This document shows, piece after piece, positions 26,596 through 37,572 of a stretch of DNA of 64,000 bases. The DNA comes from Clostridia bacterium (lineage in GTDB: Bacteria > Bacillota > Peptococcia > DRI-13 > UBA5745), in the NCBI GenBank assembly GCA_018434325.1, contig JAHDPO010000023.1, positions 42,732-106,731 on the forward strand. Reading direction: 5' to 3'. Every line of letters starts with the position of its first letter. Position 1 is the stretch's first letter. Both the position numbers and the translations under genes were made by a program. The notes beneath the pieces were generated by a model. It searched no databases, had not been told where the DNA came from, and saw only the letters and a program-made list of their open reading frames with translations.

Positions 26596-26817
26596 TGTAC
26601 AAAAATTACGGTTGTATGAAAATCGGCGGGGTCAGGTGTACAAAATTTACGATTGTATGTAAAATGCGAAGAGAATATTACCTCATAACCGTAAAAATTG
26701 CACGGAAGGGGCCTGAATTTGGCTAAATTAACCCTGAGCCAGCCTGCAAATCACGTACAAACGAAAAAATTGCACAGACCGCCGCCGGAAAACACCTACA
26801 AACGAAAAAAATGTACA
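26596..26817. mobile_element. Small element with multi-site inverted ends (IS-end or MITE candidate)
   Basis: Five related ~23-base sites lie in a 222-base gap. Two (26596-26618 and 26637-26659) run in one orientation, as TGTACAAAA-TTACG-TTGTATG forms; three (26684-26703, 26754-26776, 26795-26817) run in the opposite orientation, ending GCAC or TGTACA. The outermost sites both finish in TGTACA. The spacing between the outer pair is 41 bases at each end. Multiple transposase-site ends are known for IS21-like and Tn7-like elements, so this could be an internally deleted derivative, though a multi-site regulator target is possible. The remaining 26818-26956 shows nothing clear. Confidence 0.5.
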
Positions 26818-26956
26818 GAAACAGTGCCGCCTGCCGCCTCCGCCCCGATGCCCCTCGGAATCGCCCTTGAAATCACCTTCGAAATCGCCCCCGGAATCAA
26901 TCGCCGGTGGGCTGCTACCATGCATTCTTTCGTTTTTAAGAACACTCGCCTTAGCT

Positions 26957-27364
26957 CTAGCGCCGGCTGTCCCGGACGGTTTTCAGCCGGGCCATGGCCC
27001 GGGCCAAAGCCGCTTTTGAGCTATGGTACTCCTGCAGGCTCTTCCTCTGACGCAGCCGTTCTTCCGCCCGCTCCCGGGCAGCCTCCGCCCGGTGCAGATC
27101 GATCTCTTCCGGCAGCTCAGCGGCCGCCACCAGCAAAATAACCCGGTAAGGCATGATTTCGGCAAAGCCGGTGCTGACGGCGGCTAAACGCCACTGACCC
27201 TCCACTTTATAGCGGATTTCTCCGGCCATCACGGCGGTAACCACCGGCTCGTGGCCCGGTTCCACGCCGTATAAGCCATCCTGAATGGGCAAAATCAGCC
27301 CCTCCGCCTCACCCTGAAAAAACTGGCGATCCGGCGTAACGATTTCTAGAAGAAAGCTGGCCAT
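26957..27364 (-). CDS. atpC: ATP synthase F1 epsilon subunit
   Basis: 135 residues, the usual length. The beta-sandwich domain starts FLLEIVTPDRQFFQGEAEGL and the helical C-terminal hairpin with many arginine and alanine residues (AEAARERAEERLRQRK) follows. It regulates rotation and inhibits ATP hydrolysis in F1. It is the last gene of the eight-gene atp operon, one base after atpD. Confidence 0.93.
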   Translation of the reverse strand: MASFLLEIVTPDRQFFQGEAEGLILPIQDGLYGVEPGHEPVVTAVMAGEIRYKVEGQWRLAAVSTGFAEIMPYRVILLVAAAELPEEIDLHRAEAARERAEERLRQRKSLQEYHSSKAALARAMARLKTVRDSRR

Positions 27365-27365
27365 C

Positions 27366-28769
<1,404 letters not shown>

Positions 28770-28822
28770 TCATCTTATGCTATAAATACGGGCCAGCCCA
28801 TACAGGCCGCCGCCGGCAGGCC

Positions 28823-29710
28823 TCAGGAATCGCCACGGGCCGCGGCGCCGCCGGTAACCTCTGTAATCTCCTGGGTGATAGCAGCCTGTCTGGCCCGGTT
28901 ATAGGTCAAGTTCAGCTCTTGCAGCATCTTCCGGGCATTGTCCGAAGAAGCGCTCATGGCCATCATCCGGCAATTTTGCTCGCTGCAGAAGGATTCTACT
29001 AAAGCGCCGAAGATCATTCCTTTCAAATAGCTGGGCACCAGCCGCTCCATTACGGCTTCCTCCGAAGGAATGTAGCGAACTCTCTCGGTATAGCGTTCAT
29101 CCTTCGGACGCTGCCAGGGAAATAGGTCCCGATGCAGCGGCAAGAGCTTGGTAGCAGTGGGTTCCATTAACAAAGGATTGATCATGCGGGTATAAATGAT
29201 CCAGACCTCATCCAACTTGCCTTGACGAAAAAGCTCCAGAAACAGCTCGCCAATCTCCCGGGCCCGGGTCATGTTGGGATCTTGGGCAGTATAATCAAAC
29301 TCGCCGTCCATCGGCAAGCCCTGGCTTTCAAACCAAGCCCGCCCCGTCTGACCGATAACATAGAGAATAGGATCGGACTCCTGGGCCAGATATTTTTCTG
29401 CCAGCTTAAGCACATTGTGGTTGTAAGCGCCGGCCAGCCCTTTGTCACCGGTGACGACGATGTAGCCAATGGTCCGTTCTTCCGGCTTCAGCTCCCGGCG
29501 CTGGTCGAAGTAATCATGATGCACTCTGGAAGAATGGTGCAAAATATCGGAGATGGTAAACTTAATTCGCTCAAAATAAGGCCGGGACTGATCCAGCCGC
29601 TTTTTGGCCTGGCGTAAGCTGGAGGAAGAAATCAGGTACATGGCATTAGTAATTTTCAGGGTTTCCCCCACACTTTTGATATGCTCCCGGATTTCTTTTA
29701 TTTCGGTCAT
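28823..29710 (-). CDS. atpG: ATP synthase F1 gamma subunit
   Basis: 295 residues, the central rotor shaft. The N-terminal helix starts [20 protein letters not shown] and the conserved C-terminal helix is [20 protein letters not shown]. It overlaps the end of atpA by four bases (coupled translation) and is followed by atpD after 65 bases. Confidence 0.95.
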   Translation of the reverse strand: MTEIKEIREHIKSVGETLKITNAMYLISSSSLRQAKKRLDQSRPYFERIKFTISDILHHSSRVHHDYFDQRRELKPEERTIGYIVVTGDKGLAGAYNHNVLKLAEKYLAQESDPILYVIGQTGRAWFESQGLPMDGEFDYTAQDPNMTRAREIGELFLELFRQGKLDEVWIIYTRMINPLLMEPTATKLLPLHRDLFPWQRPKDERYTERVRYIPSEEAVMERLVPSYLKGMIFGALVESFCSEQNCRMMAMSASSDNARKMLQELNLTYNRARQAAITQEITEVTGGAAARGDS

Positions 29711-31224
29711 GAGGATACCACCCGCTTTTTATACTCCGCCAATTCCTCACGCAAAATCTCTACATCGGGGCCGGTAAGCTCGCCGCTTTTTTCAATTCTT
29801 TCCATAAGGTCAGCCTGCTTTTTCTCCAGATGGTCGGCGAAGCTGCGGGTAAAGGCGGCTACTCGCTCCAAAGGCACATCTGCCAGCAACCCGCCGGTGG
29901 CAATATAAAGGATTACCGCCTGCCGGGCCACGCTCATGGGCTGGCCCAGGGGCTGCTTCAGCACCTCCAGCAGCCGTTTGCCGTGATCTAAGGCTTGCTT
30001 CGTCGCCTTATCCAGATCGGAGGAGAATTGATTAAAGACTTCCAGCTCCCGAAAACGGGCCAGGTCAATGCGCAGGGTGCCAGCTGTTTTTTTGATGGCC
30101 CTGGTTTGAGCAGCCCCGCCCACTCGGGATACCGACAAGCCTACGTTAACGGCAGGCCGCTGGCCGGCGTTAAAGAGATCCGTACCCAAATAAATCTGGC
30201 CGTCGGTGATGGAAATAACGTTAGTAGGGATATAGGCGGAGACGTCTCCCGCCAAAGTTTCAATAATAGGCAAGGCGGTGATGGAGCCTCCTCCAAACTC
30301 CTCAGTCAGGCGGCAGGCTCGCTCCAGGAGTCTGGAATGCAGATAAAAGACGTCGCCGGGATAGGCCTCTCTTCCGGGAGAGCGTTTCAGCAAAAGGGAA
30401 AGGGTGCGGTAAGCCACAGCATGCTTGGAAAGATCATCGTAAACGATCAGCACGTCTTTGCCCTTGGCCATAAAATATTCGGCTAAAGCCGCTCCGGCAT
30501 AGGGCGCCACATATTTGAGAGACGCCGGCTCGCTGGCGGCGGCAGAAAGAATTACCGTATACTCCATGGCCCCCCGCCGTTCCAGAGTATCCCGGACAGC
30601 CGCCACTGAAGCAGCTTTCTGGCCGATGGCCACATAGATCGCGATGACTCCCCGACCCTTCTGGTTTAAAATGGCGTCTAAAGCAATAGCCGTTTTGCCG
30701 GTCTGCCGGTCGCCGATGATCAGCTCCCGCTGACCCCGGCCAATCGGAACCATGGCGTCAATGGCCAGGATACCTGTTTGCATAGGCACATTTACCGGCT
30801 TTCGCGTCACCACTCCGGGAGCCTCGTGCTCAATGGGCCGGGTTTCGGTGACGGCAATCGGGCCTTTGCCGTCTATAGGCGTACCGATGGCGTTGATTAC
30901 CCGCCCCAGCATAGCTTCCCCCACCGGCATATCCGCCGGCCGGCCGGTACGGCGAACCACCGACCCTTCCCGGATGCCGCTGTCCGGCCCCAGCAAAATG
31001 CAGCCGACAGTATCCCGCTTCAAATCCAGCGCCATACCCCGGACTCCGGTATCAAATTCCACCAGCTCGCCGTAAACCACATTGCGCAATCCGTAAACGG
31101 TGGCAATACCGTCGCCTACTTCCAGCACGGTGCCGGTCTCGGCCCGATCCAGCTTTTTATCATATCCCGATATTTCCTCCCGTAAAACAGCGAGAATTTC
31201 TCCGGGACTGGCATTTTTGTTCAT
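29707..31224 (-). CDS. atpA: ATP synthase F1 alpha subunit
   Basis: 505 residues, non-catalytic nucleotide-binding subunit. The P-loop is [14 protein letters not shown], preceded by [20 protein letters not shown] and followed by the signature [17 protein letters not shown]. It is the fifth gene of the operon, starting 30 bases after atpH. Confidence 0.97.
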   Translation of the reverse strand: MNKNASPGEILAVLREEISGYDKKLDRAETGTVLEVGDGIATVYGLRNVVYGELVEFDTGVRGMALDLKRDTVGCILLGPDSGIREGSVVRRTGRPADMPVGEAMLGRVINAIGTPIDGKGPIAVTETRPIEHEAPGVVTRKPVNVPMQTGILAIDAMVPIGRGQRELIIGDRQTGKTAIALDAILNQKGRGVIAIYVAIGQKAASVAAVRDTLERRGAMEYTVILSAAASEPASLKYVAPYAGAALAEYFMAKGKDVLIVYDDLSKHAVAYRTLSLLLKRSPGREAYPGDVFYLHSRLLERACRLTEEFGGGSITALPIIETLAGDVSAYIPTNVISITDGQIYLGTDLFNAGQRPAVNVGLSVSRVGGAAQTRAIKKTAGTLRIDLARFRELEVFNQFSSDLDKATKQALDHGKRLLEVLKQPLGQPMSVARQAVILYIATGGLLADVPLERVAAFTRSFADHLEKKQADLMERIEKSGELTGPDVEILREELAEYKKRVVSS

Positions 31225-31254
31225 GGCAAATTCCCCCTTTATGGACTGCCGCCC

Positions 31255-31785
31255 TTATGACCGGCTGTCTTCCTCCAAATAGCGGGCCAGACCGGCCAGC
31301 CGGCCCCGGATGCTCTGGTCATAAGTCACGCCCTCGATCTCCAGCTTAAAGCCACCCAACAACTCCGGATCCAGCCGCAGGTTCAAATGAACCCGGTCCT
31401 TTTGGAACTTATTGCACAGCCATTTTTGAAGCATTTCCAGTTCGCCGGCTTGCGGCTGGCGGGCCCAGGTCACCGTGGCCTCGGCAGCATTTTGACCCTG
31501 AAGGCTCAAATCGTGGAATTGCTTGACGATCTCCGGCAGCAGAGCCAGCCGTCCCCGCCGGGCCAGCATTTGAAAAAAACGCAGCAGCTGCGGCTTATCC
31601 GCTAATACAGGAAAGGGCAGACGGCCCAGCACAGCCTCCTTCTCTGTCGAGCGCACCACGGGGCTTATCAAAGCCTCCCAAAGCTCCGGCAAGCCTTGCA
31701 GGCTGCCGGCAGCCGCCGCCAGCTGCTCTTCTTCGGGAAAAATCTCATATAAAGCCTGGGCATATCGGCGGGCTAATTCCTTCAT
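31255..31785 (-). CDS. atpH: ATP synthase F1 delta subunit
   Basis: 176 residues. The N-terminus MKELARRYAQALYEIF and the C-terminal segment LDPELLGGFKLEIEGVTYDQ with SIRGRLAGLARYL are typical of delta, which links F1 to the b-subunit stator. It overlaps atpF by four bases. Confidence 0.93.
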   Translation of the reverse strand: MKELARRYAQALYEIFPEEEQLAAAAGSLQGLPELWEALISPVVRSTEKEAVLGRLPFPVLADKPQLLRFFQMLARRGRLALLPEIVKQFHDLSLQGQNAAEATVTWARQPQAGELEMLQKWLCNKFQKDRVHLNLRLDPELLGGFKLEIEGVTYDQSIRGRLAGLARYLEEDSRS

Positions 31786-32330
31786 AGGCTGCCACCCGCT
31801 TCAGACGGCAACGGCTTAGGCGGATACTGCCCGGCCGGCAATCCCTCAGCCGGATGCTCCTTCGCCAAAAACTCCTCCAACAGCGCCCGGTCATCGCTGC
31901 CGCCCAACTGACGGCCGGCAACTTGGGAAGCGGCAAGCATGGCCAGCCCGGCCACCTCTTTTCTTACTTCCGCCAGCATGGCGGTCCGGTCCGCTTCTAA
32001 TTGGCGGCGGGTTTCGCCGGCCAAAGCCTCGGCGGCGGCCTGAGCCGAAGCCAAAATGGCCTGATACTCCCGGCGGCCCCGGTTCTCTGCCTGTCGCAGC
32101 AAGCCCTGGCTCTCCTCTTCTGCCTGAGCCAGCCGGGCGTCGTAATCTGCCTTGACTTTGGCAGTCTGCATTTTTTGCTCTTCGGCGATGGCCAAATTCT
32201 GCCTGATTTCCTTTTGCCGGCTCTCGATCTTGTCGGTCACCGGCTGCCAGAGAAACTTTTTAAGCAGGAGGTAGAAAACCAACAGATTAATCACAGTCCA
32301 TAAGAGCCCGCTCCAGCTGATTTGCAGCAT
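31782..32330 (-). CDS. atpF: ATP synthase Fo b subunit
   Basis: 182 residues: one N-terminal transmembrane helix (LLWTVINLLVFYLLLKKFLW) and a long charged coiled coil (residues about 35-140), the peripheral stalk. Only one b-type gene is seen, so the stalk is probably a b homodimer. It lies between atpE and atpH. ATG 32330 follows a ggggga site. Confidence 0.93.
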   Translation of the reverse strand: MLQISWSGLLWTVINLLVFYLLLKKFLWQPVTDKIESRQKEIRQNLAIAEEQKMQTAKVKADYDARLAQAEEESQGLLRQAENRGRREYQAILASAQAAAEALAGETRRQLEADRTAMLAEVRKEVAGLAMLAASQVAGRQLGGSDDRALLEEFLAKEHPAEGLPAGQYPPKPLPSEAGGSL

Positions 32331-32347
32331 GGCTTGCGTTCCCCCTT

Positions 32348-32563
32348 TTACTTGAGAATAATAATAGCCAGGGCTGTAATAAAGCCGTAAATGGCGGTGG
32401 CTTCCGCCAGAGCTGCTCCCAGAATGAATGTACCCCGGATTTTGTCGGCAGCTTCCGGCTGCCGGGCGATGGATTCGGCAGCCTTACCGGTGGCGATACC
32501 GATACCGATGCCGGCCCCAATGCCGGTAAATACTGCAAGAGCTGCTCCGATTGCCAATGTCAT
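32348..32563 (-). CDS. atpE: ATP synthase Fo c subunit
   Basis: 71 residues forming a helical hairpin, starting at ATG 32563 after ttgaggagg; longer in-frame starts to 32623 would overlap atpB and lack support. The ion-binding glutamate is in ALAEATAIYGF. At the positions where sodium-type rings have glutamine in the first helix (GVGQGY in Ilyobacter) this protein has isoleucine (GIGIGIATGK), and the residue after the glutamate is alanine rather than serine. I infer a proton-driven ring. Confidence 0.93.
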   Translation of the reverse strand: MTLAIGAALAVFTGIGAGIGIGIATGKAAESIARQPEAADKIRGTFILGAALAEATAIYGFITALAIIILK

Positions 32564-32606
32564 GTTTAATTCCTCCTCAACGATTTTCATGAATAAATAC
32601 TTGCGG

Positions 32607-33293
32607 TCATTCGTTCTCTTCAATGCTTTCTCCCAAAAACAGGGTAGTGAGAAAGACGAAAACCAGAGTCTGAATCAGACCGTCAAAAATATCGAAATAC
32701 AGGCTAAAAGCTATCGGGATCACGGCAGGCGCCAGGGTCTTGATCATTTCCATGATAACGTAGGCCGCCAATACATTGCCGAAGAGCCGCATACATAAAG
32801 AAAGGGGCCGGATAAATATCTCCATCAGATTAATGGGCAGAAGCACCGGCGTCGGCTGGGCAAATTTTTTGAAGCCGCCGCTAAAACCCCGAAAACGGAA
32901 CTGAGCGCCGTAAATCAGAATCATGCTCATTAATGCCAAAGCAGCCGTAACCGTCAGATCCCTGGTAGGGGGAGCCAAGCCGATGAGCCCCGCAAGGTTG
33001 GCGGCGGCAATATATACGGCTACCGTAAAAAGCCAGGGAGCAAAGGAACGCCAATGGCGGCCAAGGTTTTCTTCACAGAAATGGTTGAAGGCGCCTATGG
33101 CCAGCTCCAGCAGCGTCTGTCTCCCGCCGGGAATCCTTTGCAGGCTTCGGGTGAGAATAAAGGAAGCCGCCGTCACCAAAGCCATCAAAATCCAGGTCAC
33201 CGCCACTGACTCAGGCACATCAAAGAGTCCAAAGACCGATACCGCCGGCGTTCCCGCCATGCTTTCGGCCAAAACCTCTTTTAGCTTATCCAA
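32607..33293 (-). CDS. atpB: ATP synthase Fo a subunit
   Basis: About 228 residues with five or six transmembrane helices. The conserved arginine region for ion translocation is ...IFIRPLSLCMRLFGNVLAAY, and the C-terminus ...LIQTLVFVFLTTLFLGES is typical. No ATG is present; a TTG at 33293 follows an aaaggtggtgg site and begins DKLKEVLAES. An upstream TTG at 33368 adds 25 residues with no visible site. It is the first gene of the operon; no atpI is seen upstream, and the divergent sensor kinase starts 180 bases away. Confidence 0.92.
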   Translation of the reverse strand: MDKLKEVLAESMAGTPAVSVFGLFDVPESVAVTWILMALVTAASFILTRSLQRIPGGRQTLLELAIGAFNHFCEENLGRHWRSFAPWLFTVAVYIAAANLAGLIGLAPPTRDLTVTAALALMSMILIYGAQFRFRGFSGGFKKFAQPTPVLLPINLMEIFIRPLSLCMRLFGNVLAAYVIMEMIKTLAPAVIPIAFSLYFDIFDGLIQTLVFVFLTTLFLGESIEENE

Positions 33294-33473
33294 AATACCA
33301 CCACCTTTCCCGCGGCTTTCATCATAGACCTTGAACGGGTCTTCCGAAAGACTTTCGTAACTAAACAAAATAGATTTTTGCAGTCGAAAAGCTTTCCGCT
33401 AATGTGTTATAATTGCGTCATTCCCCTTATAAGGCCTCATCCGGCCCACTTTGCGGCAAGGAGGAAAACCGCT

Positions 33474-35099
33474 ATGGCAAAACAGACCGAAGGCTCGGCG
33501 CCTATTCGGACTCAGATTTTTCTGGTCAACCTTTTGGTGGCCGCAGTGGCTCTGGCTTTGGCCGCAGGGCTTTCACTTCTCCTTACCATTTTTCAGGAAA
33601 AGCAAACCCAAGACCGTAGCCTGATGAATTCCGCCCAGCTTATCGCTCAAATGCCGCCGGTGATCCGGGATTTGCAGGCCGGACAATCCAGCGGGGAGCT
33701 GAAAATCTTCCTGGATAAATCCATCTCCCAGGTCGGCGATATCGATGTTGTGGTGGTAGCCGACCTTAAAGATATCCAGCTCTATGCTTCGGACCCTGCC
33801 CTTATCGGCCGGCCTTATGGCGGCGCAGCCCAGGAAAAAATCCGCCAGGGCAAGGCCGTCTTTACCTCTCAGGATGGCGGCGGCACCGGCGCAGCCCGCT
33901 GTGCCTATGCACCTGTCCACGGGGTCGACGGTTCTCTTCTAGGTTTTGTCATGGTGGGTATTTATATGCGCAGCATCTCCTCCGCCCTCTGGCAAGTGGT
34001 GTTTTACTTCGCCGTTATTGCAGCAGCGGCAGTAGTTCTCGGAAGTCTGATTTCCACCCGCCTTTCTGACCGGATCAAAGGCTTTTTTGGCGGTTATGAG
34101 CCTGCTGCCTTTCTCGGTCTTTTTCACCAGCGGGAGGATATCCTGGAATCCTTGGAAGAAGGAATTCTGGCCATTGACGCCGAAGCCCGCATCATGTACT
34201 TGAACAAGGCAGCCGAAGAAATGCTCCATCTCAACCGGGCGGCCGCCGAAGGCCAGCCCCTGCGGCAAGTCCTTGCCGACTCCGCCCTGGACCGGGTGCT
34301 GCGCACCAGGCAGCCGGAATACAATGTTCCTTTCACCTCGCCAAAAAGAGGTCCCATTCTCTCCAACCAAATCCCCATCCGGGAAGAAGGATTGACGGTG
34401 GGAGCGGTGGCCATTTTTCGCAATCGTACCGAAGTAACCCGGCTGGCCGATGACCTTACCGGTTTTCGCCATATGGTGGAGGCTATGCGGGCCTATACCC
34501 ACGAATTTATGAATAAGCTTCATGTAATCTTAGGCCTGCTTCAACTGGGCGAAATCCAGGAGGCAGAAGTCTATATTATGGATGTAACCAGCATCCACCA
34601 GCGGGCCATCGGCACCATCGCCGACTCCATCAAAAGCCCCTCCGTGGCCGCTTTGCTGGTAGGCAAGACCAGCCGCTGCGCTGAATTGGGAATTCGGCTG
34701 TCGCTGATGGCGGGTAGCCGTCTTTCTGAGGAGCAAGCCATTCTTCCCGCCGCCGCCTGTGTAACCATCCTGGGCAATCTCATCGAAAATGCAGCGGAGG
34801 CCATGAACCAAGCCGGCCACAGCCCCAAGGAAATTATGGTCACTATCCGGGAAGAGGGAGATTCTCTCTTTCTTTGCGTGGAAGATACCGGCCCCGGCAT
34901 CAAGCCGGAAATGTCCCGGAAAATTTTCCGCCAGGGCTATTCCACGAAAGGCCAAGGCCGGGGTACCGGTCTGGCCTTAGTACAGGAGACTATCGAAGCC
35001 TATCAGGGCCAGATTCGGGTGGAATCCGAGCCCGGCGTAGGCACTACTTTCTTTCTTACTTTTCAACGTGAACCCAAGGGGGAAAATTCGAATGTTTAA
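33474..35099 (+). CDS. CitA/DcuS-like membrane sensor histidine kinase
   Basis: 541 residues: a transmembrane helix (LVNLLVAAVALALAAGLSLLL), an extracytoplasmic Cache-like sensor (about 45-165), a second helix, a PAS domain (about 210-310), and the kinase. The phosphate-accepting histidine is in YTHEFMNKLHVILGLLQLG and the ATP-binding boxes are ILGNLIENAAEAM, DTGPGI and GRGTGLALVQ. This family typically senses C4-dicarboxylates or citrate. ATG 33474 follows caaggagg; an upstream in-frame start at 33378 lacks a site. Overlaps the response regulator by eight bases. Confidence 0.88.
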   Translation: MAKQTEGSAPIRTQIFLVNLLVAAVALALAAGLSLLLTIFQEKQTQDRSLMNSAQLIAQMPPVIRDLQAGQSSGELKIFLDKSISQVGDIDVVVVADLKDIQLYASDPALIGRPYGGAAQEKIRQGKAVFTSQDGGGTGAARCAYAPVHGVDGSLLGFVMVGIYMRSISSALWQVVFYFAVIAAAAVVLGSLISTRLSDRIKGFFGGYEPAAFLGLFHQREDILESLEEGILAIDAEARIMYLNKAAEEMLHLNRAAAEGQPLRQVLADSALDRVLRTRQPEYNVPFTSPKRGPILSNQIPIREEGLTVGAVAIFRNRTEVTRLADDLTGFRHMVEAMRAYTHEFMNKLHVILGLLQLGEIQEAEVYIMDVTSIHQRAIGTIADSIKSPSVAALLVGKTSRCAELGIRLSLMAGSRLSEEQAILPAAACVTILGNLIENAAEAMNQAGHSPKEIMVTIREEGDSLFLCVEDTGPGIKPEMSRKIFRQGYSTKGQGRGTGLALVQETIEAYQGQIRVESEPGVGTTFFLTFQREPKGENSNV

Positions 35100-35814
35100 C
35101 GTGGTTATCGTAGAGGATGAAGCCATGGTGGCTAAACTCAACCGCCGTTTTGTGGAGGCCGACAGCCGCTTTCAGGTGGCGGCGGAATTCAACTCCGGCA
35201 AAACGGCTTTGGAATGGCTTCGCAGCCATAGCGCCGACTTGCTGATTCTGGATGTATATATGCCGGCGCTTACCGGCACGGAGCTTTTACGGGAGCTGCG
35301 GGCCCGGGGATCCGCCATCGACGTTATTATGGTCACTGCCGCCCATGACACCCATACCTTGGACGATCTGTTAAAACTGGGAGTGGACGATTATCTGGTC
35401 AAGCCTTTTACTGCTCAGCGCTTTCAACAGGCCCTCAATACCTTCTGCCGCAATCGCAGCGCCCTGGATAATCAGGATCAGGTCAGCCAAAAGGACATCG
35501 ACCGGCTCATCCATATGCCCCTGGCCGCCGATGGCCTGGCCGAAAACAGCCTGGCTGAAGGCGATCTTCCCAAAGGCCTCCAGAAAAAAACTGCCCAATT
35601 GGTGTGGGATTGCCTGCAGCAAGCCCCCTACCAATCGGGCATCTCCTGTGAGGAGCTGTCTTCGTCCACCGGTCTTTCCACCGTTACGGTGCGGCGCTAC
35701 CTCAACTATTTCCTGGAATTGGGCGAAGTGGAAAGTCATATGAATTACGATACCGGCGGCCGGCCTTCCCTGGCTTATCATCCGGTTATTCAACATTCAG
35801 CCGGCGAAAAGTAA
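35092..35814 (+). CDS. CitB/DcuR-like response regulator
   Basis: 240 residues. The receiver domain has VVIVEDEAMV, phosphoacceptor aspartate in LLILDVYMPALTG, and the lysine in YLVKPF. The C-terminus has a helix-turn-helix (SCEELSSSTGLSTVTVRRYL) of the CitB/DcuR type. ATG 35092 follows ggggga and overlaps the kinase by eight bases, so they form one unit. No citrate or dicarboxylate carrier is adjacent. The nearest downstream gene is convergent. Likely targets could be the TRAP operon or genes outside the window, but nothing shows this. Confidence 0.88.
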   Translation: MFNVVIVEDEAMVAKLNRRFVEADSRFQVAAEFNSGKTALEWLRSHSADLLILDVYMPALTGTELLRELRARGSAIDVIMVTAAHDTHTLDDLLKLGVDDYLVKPFTAQRFQQALNTFCRNRSALDNQDQVSQKDIDRLIHMPLAADGLAENSLAEGDLPKGLQKKTAQLVWDCLQQAPYQSGISCEELSSSTGLSTVTVRRYLNYFLELGEVESHMNYDTGGRPSLAYHPVIQHSAGEK

Positions 35815-35817
35815 CCC

Positions 35818-36699
35818 TTAACCCAGCAATAAGTTGATCAGCAATACAACAATTGTAATAGTTGTTGCCGGCGGGTCGATATGGGTATCGCAATAGCTGT
35901 TAAACAACTTTACCGCCAGCTCACAAAGCAAACCGCAAACCAGAGCCGTCACCATACCGATCAGCATATTTCCCGAAAGGCAAAATGCCAGGGCACAGGG
36001 AAAGGTAATATGGTGGGTTGTCGGTGCGGCAGATCCTGTTTGTACGAAAAACAGGCTAAATGCACTGATGCCAAAGCAGAGGACGGGATAGGAGCCGGCC
36101 AGAGTTCCCGGTTCCACCCCCGACAGCAGCAGCAATTCCCCGGTGCCGGTTATGACAATGCCAAGTCCCACGCTCAGTACGATGGTATTGAGAATTTGTT
36201 CTCCATTGGGAAACCATATCCGCATCTCGTCGCACTCGCATTTTCCCAATATGCCGCACTTGCCAAACAGCAGCCGGGTGGCGATGCCCAAGGTTAAGAC
36301 AGTGATTCCCGGCTGATCCGTAGGAATGCCCACCACAGTTCCCCACAGGTAGGCGACCAGACTGCCCAATACGCCAAAAACTCCTCCCACCAGCAAAACG
36401 CTGCCATCTCCCAGGCCATAAAGCGAGGTCAAAATATCCGCTCCGTTTTTCAGCTTCTTTCTTTTATGAGCAGCAAAGGCTGCCGCTGCCACACCGCCGG
36501 CAAAAGCAACATGAGGACCTAGAAATGGGCCGAAAGCTATGTAGGCCATGGAGTAGTCCGCCGCTCCGGAAAGGGCCAATATTCCGCCGGCAATCGCAAT
36601 CAGACCTGTCAGGATAAAAGAAGGTAAAGCGCCGAAGGCTGCGCCAAAAGTTCCGCCGCCGAAGGCTGCTAATATAGAAAAAATACTCATTTCTTTCAC
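35818..36699 (-). CDS. Conserved integral membrane protein, function unknown
   Basis: 293 residues with eight or more hydrophobic segments and a glycine-rich N-terminus (ILAAFGGGTFGAAFGALPSF). A cytoplasmic or external loop carries four cysteines (CGILGKCECDEMRIWFPNG), possibly metal binding. I do not recognise the family; it is permease-like. It is the last gene of the second GRM operon, 27 bases after the DUF169 gene, so it may carry the substrate or an intermediate. Start ATG 36699 follows a weak aggtga site. It ends three bases past the end of the convergent response regulator gene. Confidence 0.6.
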   Translation of the reverse strand: MKEMSIFSILAAFGGGTFGAAFGALPSFILTGLIAIAGGILALSGAADYSMAYIAFGPFLGPHVAFAGGVAAAAFAAHKRKKLKNGADILTSLYGLGDGSVLLVGGVFGVLGSLVAYLWGTVVGIPTDQPGITVLTLGIATRLLFGKCGILGKCECDEMRIWFPNGEQILNTIVLSVGLGIVITGTGELLLLSGVEPGTLAGSYPVLCFGISAFSLFFVQTGSAAPTTHHITFPCALAFCLSGNMLIGMVTALVCGLLCELAVKLFNSYCDTHIDPPATTITIVVLLINLLLG

Positions 36700-36725
36700 C
36701 TTACTTTCTTTTCAGTTGATTTGCA

Positions 36726-37523
36726 TTAAGCCTCTTCTTTTCTCAAGCCGCAATAGGTCTCCAATTCCCAGTAGTATTTGGGGAAAGCCGGTTTCATGTT
36801 TACGCCTGCCGCCGGTGTGGGAATACGAGCCACACCGCCCTTATGGGTGGCCGTCAACCCCTCGATTACATCCTCGATTTTTGAGGCCGGCATAGCAAAG
36901 GCCAATTCGCCATCCTCCGTTAAGGCAAAAACCCGCTCACCGCCACCGGGAATGATGACATTACAGCGATTTTCCACATAGGGCACCACCACTTCCCCGC
37001 CGCAGGCTCCCCGGCCGGCAAACCTGGATTCAATGTAACCGCCCTCCGCATAAAGTCCCGCCTGAATCAAACGGGTAATCTGGGCGGAGTTGCCATAGAC
37101 AATGACCACATCCGGTTCAAAGGTTGCAATATGCAATGGCGCCACCACGATGCAGTAGGTATCAGCCCGGGGCATTTTGGGCGTGGATGACTGGGTCTTT
37201 TTTGCCGCTTCCATGTCTTTGACATACAGCGGATAAACAAGGCTTCCATCCTGAATGAACTCCGGCTCTTCTTTTTGACCTAAAATCACCTGAGCAATCG
37301 GGCAGGCCTGATCCTCCTGATGAAAGGCCACCGCCCAGCCATATTTTCTCGCAATATTAACGCCCTGACAAAAGGCAATGGGGTATCCAAAATGTTTTAA
37401 CGGAATTTTCACCCGTTGGGGCAGCTTCTCCCCCTCCTGAAAAAACTTCACCGCCACCGGATAGCTCAGTGTTCGCAGGTATTGGGAAAGTGCACCGTCT
37501 AACTTCTTACAAATATCACTCAT
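36726..37523 (-). CDS. DUF169 family protein
   Basis: 265 residues. The N-terminal segment (LDGALSQYLRTLSYPVAVKF) and FCQGVNIARKYGWAV with HQEDQACPIAQVILG are typical of DUF169, a family of unknown function often found near anaerobic metabolism genes. Conserved cysteines (GRGACGGEVVVPYVENRCN) might bind metal. An earlier start at 37595 would overlap the pduT-like gene; ATG 37523 follows aaaggaggt. It belongs to the GRM operon by spacing and direction. No biochemical role is known for the family. Confidence 0.75.
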   Translation of the reverse strand: MSDICKKLDGALSQYLRTLSYPVAVKFFQEGEKLPQRVKIPLKHFGYPIAFCQGVNIARKYGWAVAFHQEDQACPIAQVILGQKEEPEFIQDGSLVYPLYVKDMEAAKKTQSSTPKMPRADTYCIVVAPLHIATFEPDVVIVYGNSAQITRLIQAGLYAEGGYIESRFAGRGACGGEVVVPYVENRCNVIIPGGGERVFALTEDGELAFAMPASKIEDVIEGLTATHKGGVARIPTPAAGVNMKPAFPKYYWELETYCGLRKEEA

Positions 37524-37572
37524 GGGATTACCTCCTTTATATTCTCGCCCTATTTCACACGGAAACGGTGTC

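Noticed and set aside
32348..32563. Sodium-coupled ATP synthase
   Set aside because: The c subunit lacks the glutamine and serine ligands of sodium-type rings.
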